From: Prunus persica
Taxonomy: Eukaryota > Streptophyta > Magnoliopsida > Rosales > Rosaceae
NCBI RefSeq assembly: GCF_000346465.2
Contig: NC_034015.1
Span: 14,367,507-14,431,506 of the forward strand
Length of the DNA: 64,000 nt
Reading direction: 5' to 3'
Under the pieces are notes generated by a model. It was not told the DNA's origin. It saw only the letters and a list, made by a program, of their open reading frames with translations, and ran no database searches. This document shows positions 39,154-50,577 of the stretch, piece by piece (the stretch's first letter is position 1; every line of letters begins with the position of its first letter). The translations under genes were made by a program, and so were the position numbers.

Positions 39154-40591
39154 ACTCCGGCCAACCAGCCATGGCAACAAGCGAGACCGGTGCCAAAAGG
39201 ACCGGCCCAGCTTTTGCTGTCCCATCTTAGCCAATCCCGGCCGCTAGCTGCTGCTCGTGCCCCCAGATAACTCGAAGAAACAGCCGGGTTTTGATAGGAT
39301 TTTTGCCGACCCAATCTCTCTCTTTCAGCCGCCATTTTCGGTGATCAAGGTATGGAATCTCATCTACTCTTCGAGTTCTAGCTGCCTGTTGGGTAGGAAT
39401 TGGTTGAGTTTGAGTGTCAGAGAACGATTTGGGAACTAGGTTTTGGCCGGATTTCGGGTTAAGATTTCGGCCATTTTCAGCCATTTTTTTGGGTAGGTCC
39501 CAGAACAAAAGTGGTTTCAAATAGGGTGTTTCACCTAGGATAGGAGTCTTGAGCCGTGATGTTGAGATTTTCCGACAAAGCGTTATCACTTTGGGCACCA
39601 CGCGCTACTGGCACTTGGGCACTGTGGCAAAGGGGCAATGTGTCCCAATGCGATTCTCTAGTTGTCACGAGCGCGTAGGTGTACTCAGATTCCAGTTTGG
39701 ATATCGTTTGAGCCTTGAACGGATTTCGCCCATTGTGCGATTTCCAAGTTTGATACTTTTGAACCGTTGGATCGTAGTCAATTTGTTATATGTTGATCTA
39801 GGTAATTTCAGGATCATATAAGTTTTGACGGATAGTAAAACGGAGTTTCGAATATTCCGAAAATGCCAACCCTAGGACTAGGTTTATAGTGTCATTTATA
39901 TAAATAATGCCACGTGTTTCGGGGACTCCTAAACCGTGTGGTGCGAGGATTGCGGCTCAGATGGGAGTGGTATCTCCAAGGCCTGCGATGATGGAATTAA
40001 CTTTATTAAGGGAATTGATGGATCAAGAATGAGGGTACGCCTAGGTGGAGAGAATTTCCGTTTTGAGATGTTTTAAAACTAAATAGAGGGAGTTCAGTGT
40101 ATGACATATTTATATTCAGTGTGTGACTGATATGAGTATTTGAAAGAACTACGTGTGACTTGATCACTCAGTAAGGGTACGTAGGTAGCCTAGTGTCACC
40201 GGGTGCAACCACGAGTTGAGGGCTTTGAGATTGCTAATGTTCTATTGTTATTATGAAAGTTGAGATGAACTTTATTAGTAGAATGATTTACTTGATTTAT
40301 TGAGGCTTGAGGCCAGAATATTATGATGCTTGATTGCTTAGTTATAATTTAATGTATGCTGGCAGTTGAGTTATATAAACATATATGTTTGTTGACAGGT
40401 GGAAACTTTTGGGGAAATGAGCAAATTACAGGGGAGACTCTGCCGAATTTTCGGTAGAAGTCTAGCTGATAGATAAATTGGTCTCTAGTTAGAAGGGCAA
40501 TTTGGTCAAATGTGTCTGGCAACCTCCAAGTGTTGGACATGCACATGGTTCGACTCAGATTTCAAAGTGGAATTTGGGTTGGGTTCTGTCA
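38772..40591. mobile_element. Solo LTR (about 1.8 kb) inside the hAT transposase, with perfect 5-bp target duplication
   Basis: The segment begins TGTACTAACCCAATCC and ends GGGTTGGGTTCTGTCA, a TG...CA LTR form. It is flanked on both sides by GGTGA (38767-38771 and 40592-40596). Removing it restores the hAT sequence continuity. It holds no open retroviral-type genes, so it is a solo LTR left by recombination, probably of a Gypsy element. It carries a compound microsatellite at 39061-39149. Confidence 0.85.
39061..39149 (+). repeat. Compound (AT)n(AC)n(TC)n microsatellite
   Basis: About seven AT, about fifteen AC and more than twenty TC units in succession. All apparent open frames here are simple-repeat translations. 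Confidence 0.95.
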
Positions 40592-42642
40592 GGTGAAGTA
40601 GTTGTTGGTGAAGGATTTTAAAATTGGAAGGAGAGAAAAAGATTTGAAATTCATATTAGGGGTCCCAATAGTGCCCATAACCAAACTGTGAAGAAGTGTG
40701 AAGCTTTGATGAATGAAAAACAACATATTGAAAATGTTTTTCACAAGAGTTCAGTTCAATCTTGAATTAGATTATGTGCGTCCATTGATTGTATTCAATT
40801 TCTCTTAAAACAAGGTCTTGCATTCCGTGGTCATGATGAGTCTAAGAATTCAAGCAATCAAGGAAACTTTCTTGAGCTTTTACAATTCCTTGTTGATCAC
40901 AATGAACAGGTTCGAGCTATAGCATTGAAATATGCTCATGATTACCTCAAGTTGATATCACCATTCAAAAATGCATTGTAAATGATGTTGCAGTTGAAAC
41001 AACTAATGCTATTATTGTTTTCTATTCTTGTGTGATGAATCTCGTGATGTATCCATTAAAAACCAAATAGTTGTTATGTTTCATTATGTTGACAACAAAG
41101 GGTATGTGATTGAACGTTTCATGGGTATTGAACATATGGCTAGTTCAACAGCTCTCTCATTAAAGACATCAATTGATGCATTATTTGCTAGACATCATTT
41201 GAGCATATCTCGATTACGTGGTCAAGGTTATGATGGGGTAAGTAATATGAATGGAGAGTTCAATGGTTTGAAAACACTTATTATGAAAGATAGTCCATGT
41301 GCTTTTTATGTTCACTGCTTTGCTCATCAACTTCAATTGACTTTTGTGTCTTTGGCAAAAAACCATAGCCTAATAAGTGCTTTATTCATCTTAGTTTTCA
41401 ATGTGCTAAATATTGTTGGGGCATCATCAAAGCGTAGCGACATTCTTCGAGAAAAACAAGCCCTTAAAGTTATTGAAGCACTTAGCAATGGTAATCTCTC
41501 AAGCGGCAAGGCTTAAATCAAGAACTTGGAGTTAGACGTCTATGTGATACTCAATGGGACGCACACTATGGACTTTGCTTAGCTTTGTTTCCATGTTTTC
41601 ATCTATAATTGATGTATTAGAGGAAATTTTAGATGATAGAATGGGCACTAATTAGAAACATGAAGCATTTATTTTGTTAGGATTGCTGCAATCATTTGAT
41701 TTTGTGTTCAGTTTGCATTTGATGATGATTATACTTGGAATTACAAATGAGTTATCGCAAGCCTTATAGAGGGATGATCAAGATATTGTGAATGCTATGG
41801 ATTTAGTTGAAATATGCAAGCGAAACCTACAGAATATGAGACACAATGGATGTGATTCTTTATTAGAGAAAGTTTCCCTTTTTTTTTTGTGTGAAACAAA
41901 ATATTGAAGTTCTTAATATGGATGATATGTTTGTAGCATGAGGGCGATCACAACATAGGGCACAATAAATTGAAAATATGCATTATTATCATGTTGATCT
42001 TTTCTATGATGTGATAGATTTGCAACTTCAAGAGCTAAGAAATTGTTTCACAAAGGTTGACACTGAGTTGCTACTTTACTTGGCATGCTTAAGTTCGAAT
42101 AATTCATTTTATGCTTTCAATAAGCAAAAATTGGTACGTCGTGTTGAACTCTATCCAAGTGATTTTTCTACTGAACAACTCATGGCACTTGAAATTCAGC
42201 TTGAGAATTATATTGACGATGTACATTCCAATACCAAGTTTCAAGAATTGAATGGAATTTCTGGTCTTGCAAAAAAAAATTAGTTGAGACAAGAAAGCAC
42301 AAAGGATATCCATTAGTCTATTTGCTCATAACATTGGCATTAGTACTTCCAATTGCTACAGCTTCTGTAGAAAGGGTATTATATGATATGAACTTTGTTA
42401 AGAACCGGTTGCGCAATCGAATGAGAGATCAATGGATGAATGATAGTTTGGTTGTATATCTTGAGAAAAACATCTTCAATGACATTGATAGCGTTTTCAA
42501 AACATGAAAACTCGTAAAGGACAATTGTAATTGTACTGATTGTACTTGCTATGAATTTTTTTAGTCTTTGAATTTTTGCACTTGTGTCTTGTATTTATAT
42601 TTGTTACGCTCACACATAGAAAAAATCATGAGTTCGCCACTG

Positions 42643-43830
42643 TATCAAATTACTTAAAATATTTTAAACTTTTTTAATGAAAATGACCTAATGAGCAAAA
42701 TAGGCATGAAACTAACTATATTTGATTGGATCCTCACAAGCAAATCTATAATCTGATCCAATCATGTCAGTTTTAGAAATTAAAAATCCAATAGAATCTG
42801 CCAAATCATCGAAACTGATTATAATTGGATTGGATTGATTGATTTAGACAAATTAGGTTGGATCGATCAATTTAAACAAAGTAGATTGGATCGATGGATT
42901 AGACAAAGTAGATTGGAACTCACCTAATTATAACATCACCCGATGATACATAGATAGTGGGCCCGGTACATGACAGGTCGGTCCGGCCCAACTCAATTCG
43001 TTAACCCGCAACTGCTGGCAAAAACCAAAAAGTTGCGCCAAGGGTCGCATTAACAATAATTAAAAACAACTTTTCGCACAAGCTATGGGGTGAGATTTCA
43101 ACGACCGTATGTAGAACATAAAACGACAGCCCCTAGAATTTGACCGCTAAGCACGTGCGGGCCAACGGGCTTTTAAGTTAAGCTGTTTTACGGTTTGTTG
43201 TTTCATTGGGCGGAAGCAGGAGCAGGAAGCTGAAAATCTCATAAAAAAAGAAGTAGGCAGCAGCCACTTCTTAACCAAACCACTTCACGAAACACGTGCT
43301 TTATTTTTCGCTTCCACCTGAGATAAAAACCACGAGCAACCCTCGCCACGCGTTGAGAATCCGCGTGCGCTATACGCTTTCCCCTTGCCCACGAAATCAA
43401 AACCAGCTGCTTAACGCACTTCGTGCTTCAGCAACCTGGGCCAATCACACCCCGCCGCGTGTATAAAAAATATTTTAAAAAGTTGAAAGAAATAAAAAAT
43501 TATTATTGCGTTTGTTTCTTTAAATTGACAAAGGACGAAAGTGAAGTGCGAAAGGGTCTTCTGGTGGTGGTGAGAGAAACACACACACAGGAATTCGTAA
43601 ATCGTTGGCGTCGCAATAAAAAGTGCTTTTCGGAAGTGGAAGGAAAGAAAAAAAAAGCAGAATTGTTCCCACCAGCATATTCTGATATTCCAAAGAGTCA
43701 AGTTTCGACGCCTACCCATTTCGTTTCCTTTCGTTTCGCTCCTTCTTCTTCTCCACGCAAAGCTTTGTTCCCAAGCAGTCTTTTGTCTCTGTAAGGCTTC
43801 GGCAGTAGTAGCAGCAACAAGAAAGCGAAG
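42643..43830. other. Repeat flank and pyruvate kinase promoter
   Basis: 42643-42930 continues the repeat that hosts the hAT element (blocks of ttggattggat). From about 43000 the sequence is the pyruvate kinase promoter and leader, with two palindromic CACGTG G-boxes (43152-43157, 43293-43298), a CCAAT box (43441-43445) and a TATA box. Confidence 0.55.
43462..43470 (+). promoter_or_regulatory. Probable TATA box of pyruvate kinase
   Basis: TATAAAAAA lies 17 bases after a CCAAT box. With initiation about 30 bases downstream, the leader of about 340 bases contains no ATG before 43831, which supports both the core promoter and the start codon. Confidence 0.5.
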
Positions 43831-46800
43831 ATGCATTCGAATCACCTCCTTCTAGAAGAGCCCATTCGGATGGCTTCGATTCTCGAGCCATCCAAGGCTG
43901 TGAGTAACTCAATCCCTAATCGGTTTAAGCGTGGATCTGTGGTTTATTTCGATTTTATGTCATTTTATTTGATTATTTGGTGACTTTGCAGAGTTTTTTC
44001 CCCGCAATGACGAAGATTGTGGGTACGCTCGGGCCCAAATCTCGATCCGTGGAGGTTATCGCTTCTTGCCTCAATGCTGGAATGTCTGGTATGCGATTTC
44101 CTTCGCTGTAAATGGAAACTAATTTAAGTTCTGTATTTGGTTTTTGATGGATTGGAATGGGGTTGGTTGGCAGTGGCCCGATTCGACTTTTCATGGGGAA
44201 ACACGGAATATCACCAGGAGACGCTGGAGAATCTGAAGGCGGCTGTGAAGAGTACTAAGAAGCTTTGCGCTGTATGTTTTTCTTTAAGGGATTTGAGTTG
44301 CGGAGTTCTTTTTGTTTCTTGCCCTCTGTTTGCTTGTCATGCATGCCTTTCTTTTTGTTTATTTGTTTGTTTTTTCATTGTTAAAAGAGTTTGGTAAATG
44401 AAATCCGTGAAGGAAGACTTGCATTTTTGTCTACTTATCTTTGTTTTGAACTGAAACTAGATATTGGGTTAAACTTCTTTTTTTTCTTTTTGGGATTATT
44501 TGAGTGTCTTTCGAGCGTTGCCTGGTCAGCATTTTCGAAAGAAATGGAAAAATGAGTCATGAATTGCTAACGAAACAATGTATGAACTGCGTGTTTTAAT
44601 TAGTGTGATTTTCACCTTCCAAGTGAGTTTAATAAACGAATAACGAGGAAGTGACTGTATGCTAATATGTGGCTTTTTTCTTTTTCTTTTTTCAGGTTAT
44701 GTTGGACACTGTGGGTCCTGAATTGCAGGTTGCTAACAAAACCGGGAATCCTATTTCACTCCTGGGAGATGGCCTCGTTGTTCTGACACCAGATCGCGGA
44801 CAGGAACCATCCTCACAGCTGTTGCCCATCAATTTTGATGGATTGTCAAAGGTTTGCCAAGACCTATCATTTTATCATAATGTCCATAGTTTGGTTGAGT
44901 ATGTAATTAACTTGATGGACCGTTTGAAAAACTAGGCAATTTTAGTTTTAGGTCTCTTAATATTTATGATGGTCAAGTCTATGAAGACATTCATGGCTGT
45001 AGACATTGCATTTAACAAATAATAAGTTAGGTTGTATTAAAAAATGACTTGAATTGTTGATGCATGAAGCCTAGATTTTGGGTCGATTGAAGTCCCATGG
45101 TTTACAGAACTTTTCCCACTTCCGTTTCCCATTCGATGTACTTTCCAACAAACCTCTATTCTGCTGTGCGCTGCTTGGAATTATAGATGTCCTAATGACA
45201 ATGAGTAATCTGAATGGCAGCATTGCAGTTTGAATTACAGGTTCATAAATGGAAACGTAACCACTGACCTACTTTTAGTCATGGTAACAGTTGAGATGTG
45301 AAGCTGCAACATGTCCAATTAAGTTTTTATGTTGATATGTATTATCTCTAAATGTGGCCTCAAAATTATCTTCCCATAAGATACTTGGTACTGTCTTTTT
45401 ACCTCATAATTCAGTTAAATACTGCAAGTTTTTTTATTTTTCAAATAGCGGTCCTTGCTGAAATCAAATATCCATGAGAAATCACCAATCAATCTTAAAT
45501 GCTTTTTGCAGGCAGTGAAGAAGGGAGATACCATTTTTGTTGGCCAGTACCTGTTCACTGGAAGTGAAACTACTTCTGTGTGGTTGGAGGTAAAATAAAA
45601 ATATTTAGAGACTATACTCATTTAAGAAAGTCTTTTGATTGCACCCACAAAATCACCCCACCTACCTGAAACTGAAAATTCCTGTCTTCCTGAAATAAAC
45701 GTACACTTTAACTTGTAAGGACTTGAATACGTACACAATTTGATATGTTCCTTAGCTAGGGTATATCACAATTTTGTTGCAGGGTCCAACTGTTTTCTTC
45801 GTTGTGTAGTCTATAAATAAAACTTTACATAATCATTTAGGAAAATTGAGAGGTCATGCATAACTGATAAGTTTTATTTTGAGTTGATCAGGTTTCTGAA
45901 GTGAAAGGAGAAGATGTTGTTTGTTCAGTAAAGAACTCTGCAACATTGGCTGGTTCATTGTTCACTTTGCATGCCTCTCAAATTCATATTGACCTGCCTA
46001 CTCTCTCTGCTCAAGATAAGGAAGTAAGTCCTTTCAACTTTTGAAATTTTAAGTGGTTAATGTAGAATGACTGAAGTCTGTATTAGCTGTGTTTGGTTTG
46101 CTGCCTTGACTTCCTTATTGAGTGCCTGGATTTAATGCTTAATTTAGGTTATAAGCAGTTGGGGACTTCAAAACAAAATTGACTTTCTCTCACTGTCATA
46201 TACCCGGCATGCAGAAGATGTTCGCCAAGTAAGTGTTATTCTAAGTTCCATGTTTTTGTCTCAATTCTCACACTATGAATACTTATATTATTTCTTCATT
46301 TTCTGAAGTTGGTTGTGTGAATAACTTGAGTAACAGGCTTCTTAATGCTGTAATGCAGGCCCGCGAGTTCCTTAATAAGTTGGGTGACCTCAGTCAGACA
46401 CAGATTTTTGCTAAGATTGAAAATATGGAGGTGTGATATTCATCTATTTTCAGTTTAGAATCAAAAATTTCCAAAGAAAGTCCTGAGTTTTTATGTTTTT
46501 GCATTAGGGATTAACCCATTTTGATGAGATTCTACAAGAAGCTGATGGTATTATCCTCTCCCGTGGGAATTTGGGCATTGATCTCCCACCAGAAAAGGTT
46601 AGTTTCCTTAACTTGCAAGTAGGGATGTCATGTTATTTATTTGTCTTCAAATAAGTGATCAAACTTGTTTGTCCTTTACAGGTCTTTTTATTTCAGAAGG
46701 CTGCCCTTTACAAATGTAACATGGCTGGAAAGCCTGCCGTGGTAACTCGTGTTGTGGATAGTATGACTGACAACTTGAGGCCAACCCGTGCAGAAGCAAC

Positions 46801-49076
46801 TGATGTTGCAAATGCTGTATTGGATGGTGCGTCCCTATTTGACTCAATGTGTGCTTTAGAGACTATTGGTTGAGGCCCATTAAAGGGGTTTCTATATTAT
46901 CTGGTTGCATGTATTGAAGATATTCTCTTGTATTTTTTTAAGTCCTTGTTTCCATGGTTCCTATTTTTATTTTTATTTTTAATCTGTGCTTCCTAACTTA
47001 ACTGTCTCCTGGGTGCAGGAAGTGATGCAATTCTTCTTGGTGCCGAGACTCTTCGTGGTTTGTACCCTGTTGATACTATCTCTACGGTTGGTAGAATTTG
47101 TGCCGAGGTAAACTTTTTCTTATAGTTTTATCCATTCGTTGTTTATTGTGTCTACTTGGATTTAGTAGCTTTTTATGTCAATGCATATAATTTTAGAGTT
47201 AAGGATAATTAACTGTACTCGACCCGTCACTAAGTTGTCTTTATCCTGAATGCTCTAAGTTCATATATGGCCTTTGATGAGTTTTTCCCAATTTTAATCC
47301 ATGCAGGCAGAGAAGGTTTTCAACCAAGACTTATATTTCAAAAAGACTGTCAAATATGTTGGAGAGCCAATGACACACTTGGAATCTATTGCATCCTCAG
47401 CGGTATGACTTTTATCATATATAGTATCTTCTGATGATTTTACATTGTTTTCTTCCAATTGTAGTTAGCATTCTGGTTGAAATGTTTGCATGAGTTGGTT
47501 TGGATCTTGAATGGCCACTGTGTTCATTGTCTAGGTACGGGCAGCCATTAAGGTGAAGGCATCTGTTATTATTTGCTTCACTTCTTCTGGAAGGGCTGCA
47601 AGGTATGCAGATGTATTTTTTATCCTGTAAAATGCAAATTGTCTATTTGTCCTCCATTGCTTTTATGGTCAATCAAGCTGGGCTTTTTTGGCAGTAATAA
47701 GACAATCAATTTATGCTGCTTTTTTATTGGCGAATGCCCCTAAGTCTTCTAATCCATTTGCTATTGTGCAGATTGATTGCTAAGTATCGGCCCACGATGC
47801 CCGTTCTTTCAGTCGTCGTTCCTCGGCTCAAGACTAATCAACTTAAATGGAGCTTTACTGGAGCCTTTGAGGTGTGCTCTTGACTCTGACTAACCTCTAG
47901 CTCTGTGAAGTCCATCACAATGCATGTTTATTTATGGGTTTTTCTTCCCTACATCTATTTGTAAGTGCATTTAGATGTGCAAATTTTGACAGGATAAAAG
48001 ATCGTCTGTTATTTAGTATTGGGAGATTGAAATGTCTTGATGTTTTGCATCTGTTAATAAAAATAAAAAGAAGATGATCACTGGTTGAATGATGACATTG
48101 TATATACTTTCATTATCTTGTTATGAATTATAACTATTTACTTCGGTATGGGAAAGCCATTTGAAAAATATATTTCTGACATGCCTTGTTAAAATTCAGA
48201 GTGTGCATCATCATATTTAAGCTCTAATGCGAAGTATGCTCAACGCCCAATATTTGATGTCTCAAATGTGACTTTGCTGTAGAATTAAAACTTATTTCTA
48301 GAAGTTTGCTTTTCAAAATATGCGTATTGCTTTTAATTGTTCGTCTATTTTTTGTTCTCTTATCATTTTAAGATGCAACCTTTGTTGCTAACTTTTTGTT
48401 TTAAAAACATATTAATTTGCAGGCAAGGCAATCGCTTTTAGTCAGGGGTCTTTACCCTATGCTTGCTGATCCTCGACATCCTGTAAGTGGCTTTTTTCCT
48501 CTAAATGGTTGACACTTAATGTAAATTGTCTGTGGTTTCTGCTAGCTAGTGTTATCTATAGTCTTAGATTGTACCATTATTTCAATCACCTTTGATTATA
48601 CAAAGGCAAAGCCGGTTAGGTTTTTTTTTTCTTCTGTATTCATATTCATCCGGCTTGACCACTACATAAAACAGAGGTTAGGGTTCTTTTCTGTGGATCA
48701 TACATTACCGTGGTTGTTGGCTGGAGACTAAAATCTTGACTTTTTTGTACTTTCAACGAGTATGACTATAGGTGCAACGTGTAGTGACCCCTATCTTTGT
48801 CAGAATGAAGAATGTTTGTTTATAGAGATGACTCTTTTCTCACCCTGTGGGTGTATCTTCATGTGTACTTAAAACTTACGTCGATTTTGTTTCACTTAAA
48901 TTTGTTGTCCTATGACTTTGCAGGCTGAGTCTACCAGTGCAACAAACGAGTCAGTTCTGAAGGTTGCTCTTGATCACGGAAAAGCTTCCGGAGTGGTAAA
49001 GTCGCACGACCGAGTAGTTGTTTGCCAGAAAGTTGGTGATGCCTCTGTTGTCAAGATTATAGAGCTTGAAGATTAG
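43831..49076 (+). CDS. Cytosolic pyruvate kinase, plant type (16 exons)
   Basis: Exons: 43831-43899, 43992-44088, 44174-44271, 44696-44851, 45512-45589, 45892-46023, 46148-46228, 46359-46430, 46508-46597, 46682-46826, 47019-47107, 47307-47402, 47535-47602, 47772-47871, 48423-48482 and 48924-49076. They give 527 residues with no transit peptide. It converts phosphoenolpyruvate and ADP to pyruvate and ATP. Seen: [23 protein letters not shown], the active-site stretch [11 protein letters not shown] with Lys256 and Glu258, [10 protein letters not shown], and a C-terminal domain ending VVKIIELED. In place of the usual RGDLG the protein has SRGNLG (Asn282), a feature I associate with one clade of plant cytosolic isoforms. 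Met14 is a possible alternative start. The gene looks intact. Confidence 0.93.
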
Positions 49077-50577
49077 AGTTTCTTCTTACCCTCATTCTGT
49101 CTGAGGTATAATTTCCCTTTTTGTCTTTTCCGGGAAATGGACCAGTTCGTGTCACCTGTGAGGTTTATATACCCCAGGTGTTGGTGACTTGCTTGTTGAT
49201 TTGGCTTCTATAAAGGATTATACACCGGGGCAATTGTAATCGTTTATCACAATTCAAGTCATGGTGTACATGACCTCTCATTTTGTCTTTACATATCAAA
49301 ATCATTCAAGTCTCCAATAAAGATGCTTTTTTTTATATATTAGTTTGCGATTATTTTCGTCGTTTATAGCACCGATTCTGGATCTCATGTTCAACATTTT
49401 ATTGAGATCTTGCCCATGTTATAATTTAGGATTTTTAACTGTAAACGTCCTTGAATTTTGCCCTGAGTTGCAATTAGGTCTGTTAACTTTTTTTTGAGGC
49501 AATTCCATCTTTTAACTCGAGAAGCAGTTTCCTGCTGTAACAGAATCTGTTGAGTTTGATCGTGGTTTTTTTTCATCTGTGTGGTCCATATTAGCAATTC
49601 CTTATGCCCAGGTTTCTAGATTAGCAATTCCTTCTTATATCCTGCCCACACTACCAATTTCTGCTCATTTCTTGTCCATTTCTACATTATGCCCGTGTCA
49701 TCAAAAGATTTTAAAGAGGATATATAACATTATGCCCATTTCGACAGATTCAAATCTGTCCATGAAGTCCAATGTTTGATTTCCGACCCACATTTGCAGT
49801 AACAAAGCTGCAATTTGAATCTATTGAATTCTCCGACATTTTACCTTAGGGTGCGATTTGGGATACTCAGCACCTTTACGGTTTCTTCATTTTGGGGATT
49901 TTTCTTATTGAGGGATTATCAAGCGAAGGAGACTCTTGGAACTCGAAAGGACGCTTTTACCCCTCATTTTGACAGACAAATTGACAAAGTTAGATGGCAA
50001 AATCCAATTGGAACTACTTGTCGAGTTAAAGGATGTAATTGCCTCAAAAAAAAGTCCATAAACCCGCTTGCAACTCGAAGAAAAGTTCAAGGACGTCTAT
50101 AGTTAAAAACCCTATAATTTATATATTTTTTTGTTTTTGGGTGAGAATATAATTTATAAGCTTTGTGTTCTTTGTCCAGCCTCGCTTAGCAAATCCTTGC
50201 ACCACTAAATTGAAAATGTGCCATCTTATGTAAGAAGAAAATAATCTTAGACACACTCTCAAGCAACACAAGGGAGAAAACAAAAACAAAATGTGAGAAA
50301 CAATCAATCACCAATTCAACAAATCCATATTTCTCATTGCAAATTGGGATGGCTCATCGGAAAACATGCTTCAAATTATTGGGTCGTTCAATTCAACAAA
50401 TCTAATAAGTAGATGTAAGATGACATGACAATACCATCTTGCGATAACAATATAACCATCTAATAATATCAACTTTTTGTATTAATTTTGGCCACTAAAT
50501 TACATAAGAAAACTGAAGAACAAAAATGAGAAACACTCTCATCTCTCTGATCTAAACCTCTATATATAATATACAAT
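49077..50577. other. Spacer between pyruvate kinase and trihelix gene
   Basis: It contains the pyruvate kinase 3' region, a 684-bp Mutator-like element (49429-50112) and the 3' region of the minus-strand trihelix gene. No other gene. Confidence 0.5.
49429..50112. mobile_element. Mutator-like element with long inverted arms and perfect 9-bp target duplication
   Basis: The left end GGATTTTTAACTGTAAACGT and the right end (reverse complement GGGTTTTTAACTATAGACGT) are inverted copies for about 130 bases. Later shared blocks include TTTTTTTTGAGGCAATT and TTTAACTCGA. TATAATTTA stands on both sides (49420-49428 and 50113-50121). The 400-bp middle is unique sequence, without a transposase, possibly captured from elsewhere. 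It sits about 350 bases past the pyruvate kinase stop. Confidence 0.85.

Larger units (their letters stand above)
38402..42507 (+). pseudogene. hAT transposase remnant
   Basis: The coding remnant runs 38402-38771, then from 40597 to 42507 after the inserted LTR. The part just after the LTR (VVVGEGF, NWKERKRFEIHIRG) continues the N-terminal domain. Stop codons occur soon after (near 40762 and 40978), then the catalytic core, then further breaks before the dimerisation region at 42322-42507. No intact product is possible. Confidence 0.8.
37981..42642 (+). mobile_element. hAT transposon (TTF-type transposase), decayed, with TIRs and 8-bp target duplication
   Basis: The left end CAGAGGCGAACCCAG and right end (reverse complement CAGTGGCGAACTC) form terminal inverted repeats. 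The flanks are CATCAAAT (37973-37980) and TATCAAAT (42643-42650), an 8-bp duplication with one mismatch. Transposase pieces in order: an N-terminal TTF-zinc-finger-like part from 38402 (MEKYFKRK..., LPSDPGLRT, KKCGNGKRWFISSWFDDFPNWLEYS), the DUF4371/RNase-H-like core at 41028-41516 (FHYVDNKGYVIERFMGI, RGQGYDGVSNMNGE, YVHCFAHQLQL), and a C-terminal dimerisation region at 42322-42507 (LPIATASVERVLYDMNFVKNRLRNRM split in two). Stops and frameshifts interrupt the frame in several places, and a solo LTR splits it at 38772-40591. The element is not functional. Confidence 0.85.

Noticed and set aside
39005..39335. Ser/Leu, Thr/His and Arg/Glu repeat proteins
   Set aside because: They are translations of a compound microsatellite within a solo LTR.
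43411..43845. 144-codon minus-strand frame overlapping the pyruvate kinase leader
   Set aside because: It is antisense to the promoter and leader with CCAAT and TATA boxes and a start codon on the plus strand, and has no motif.
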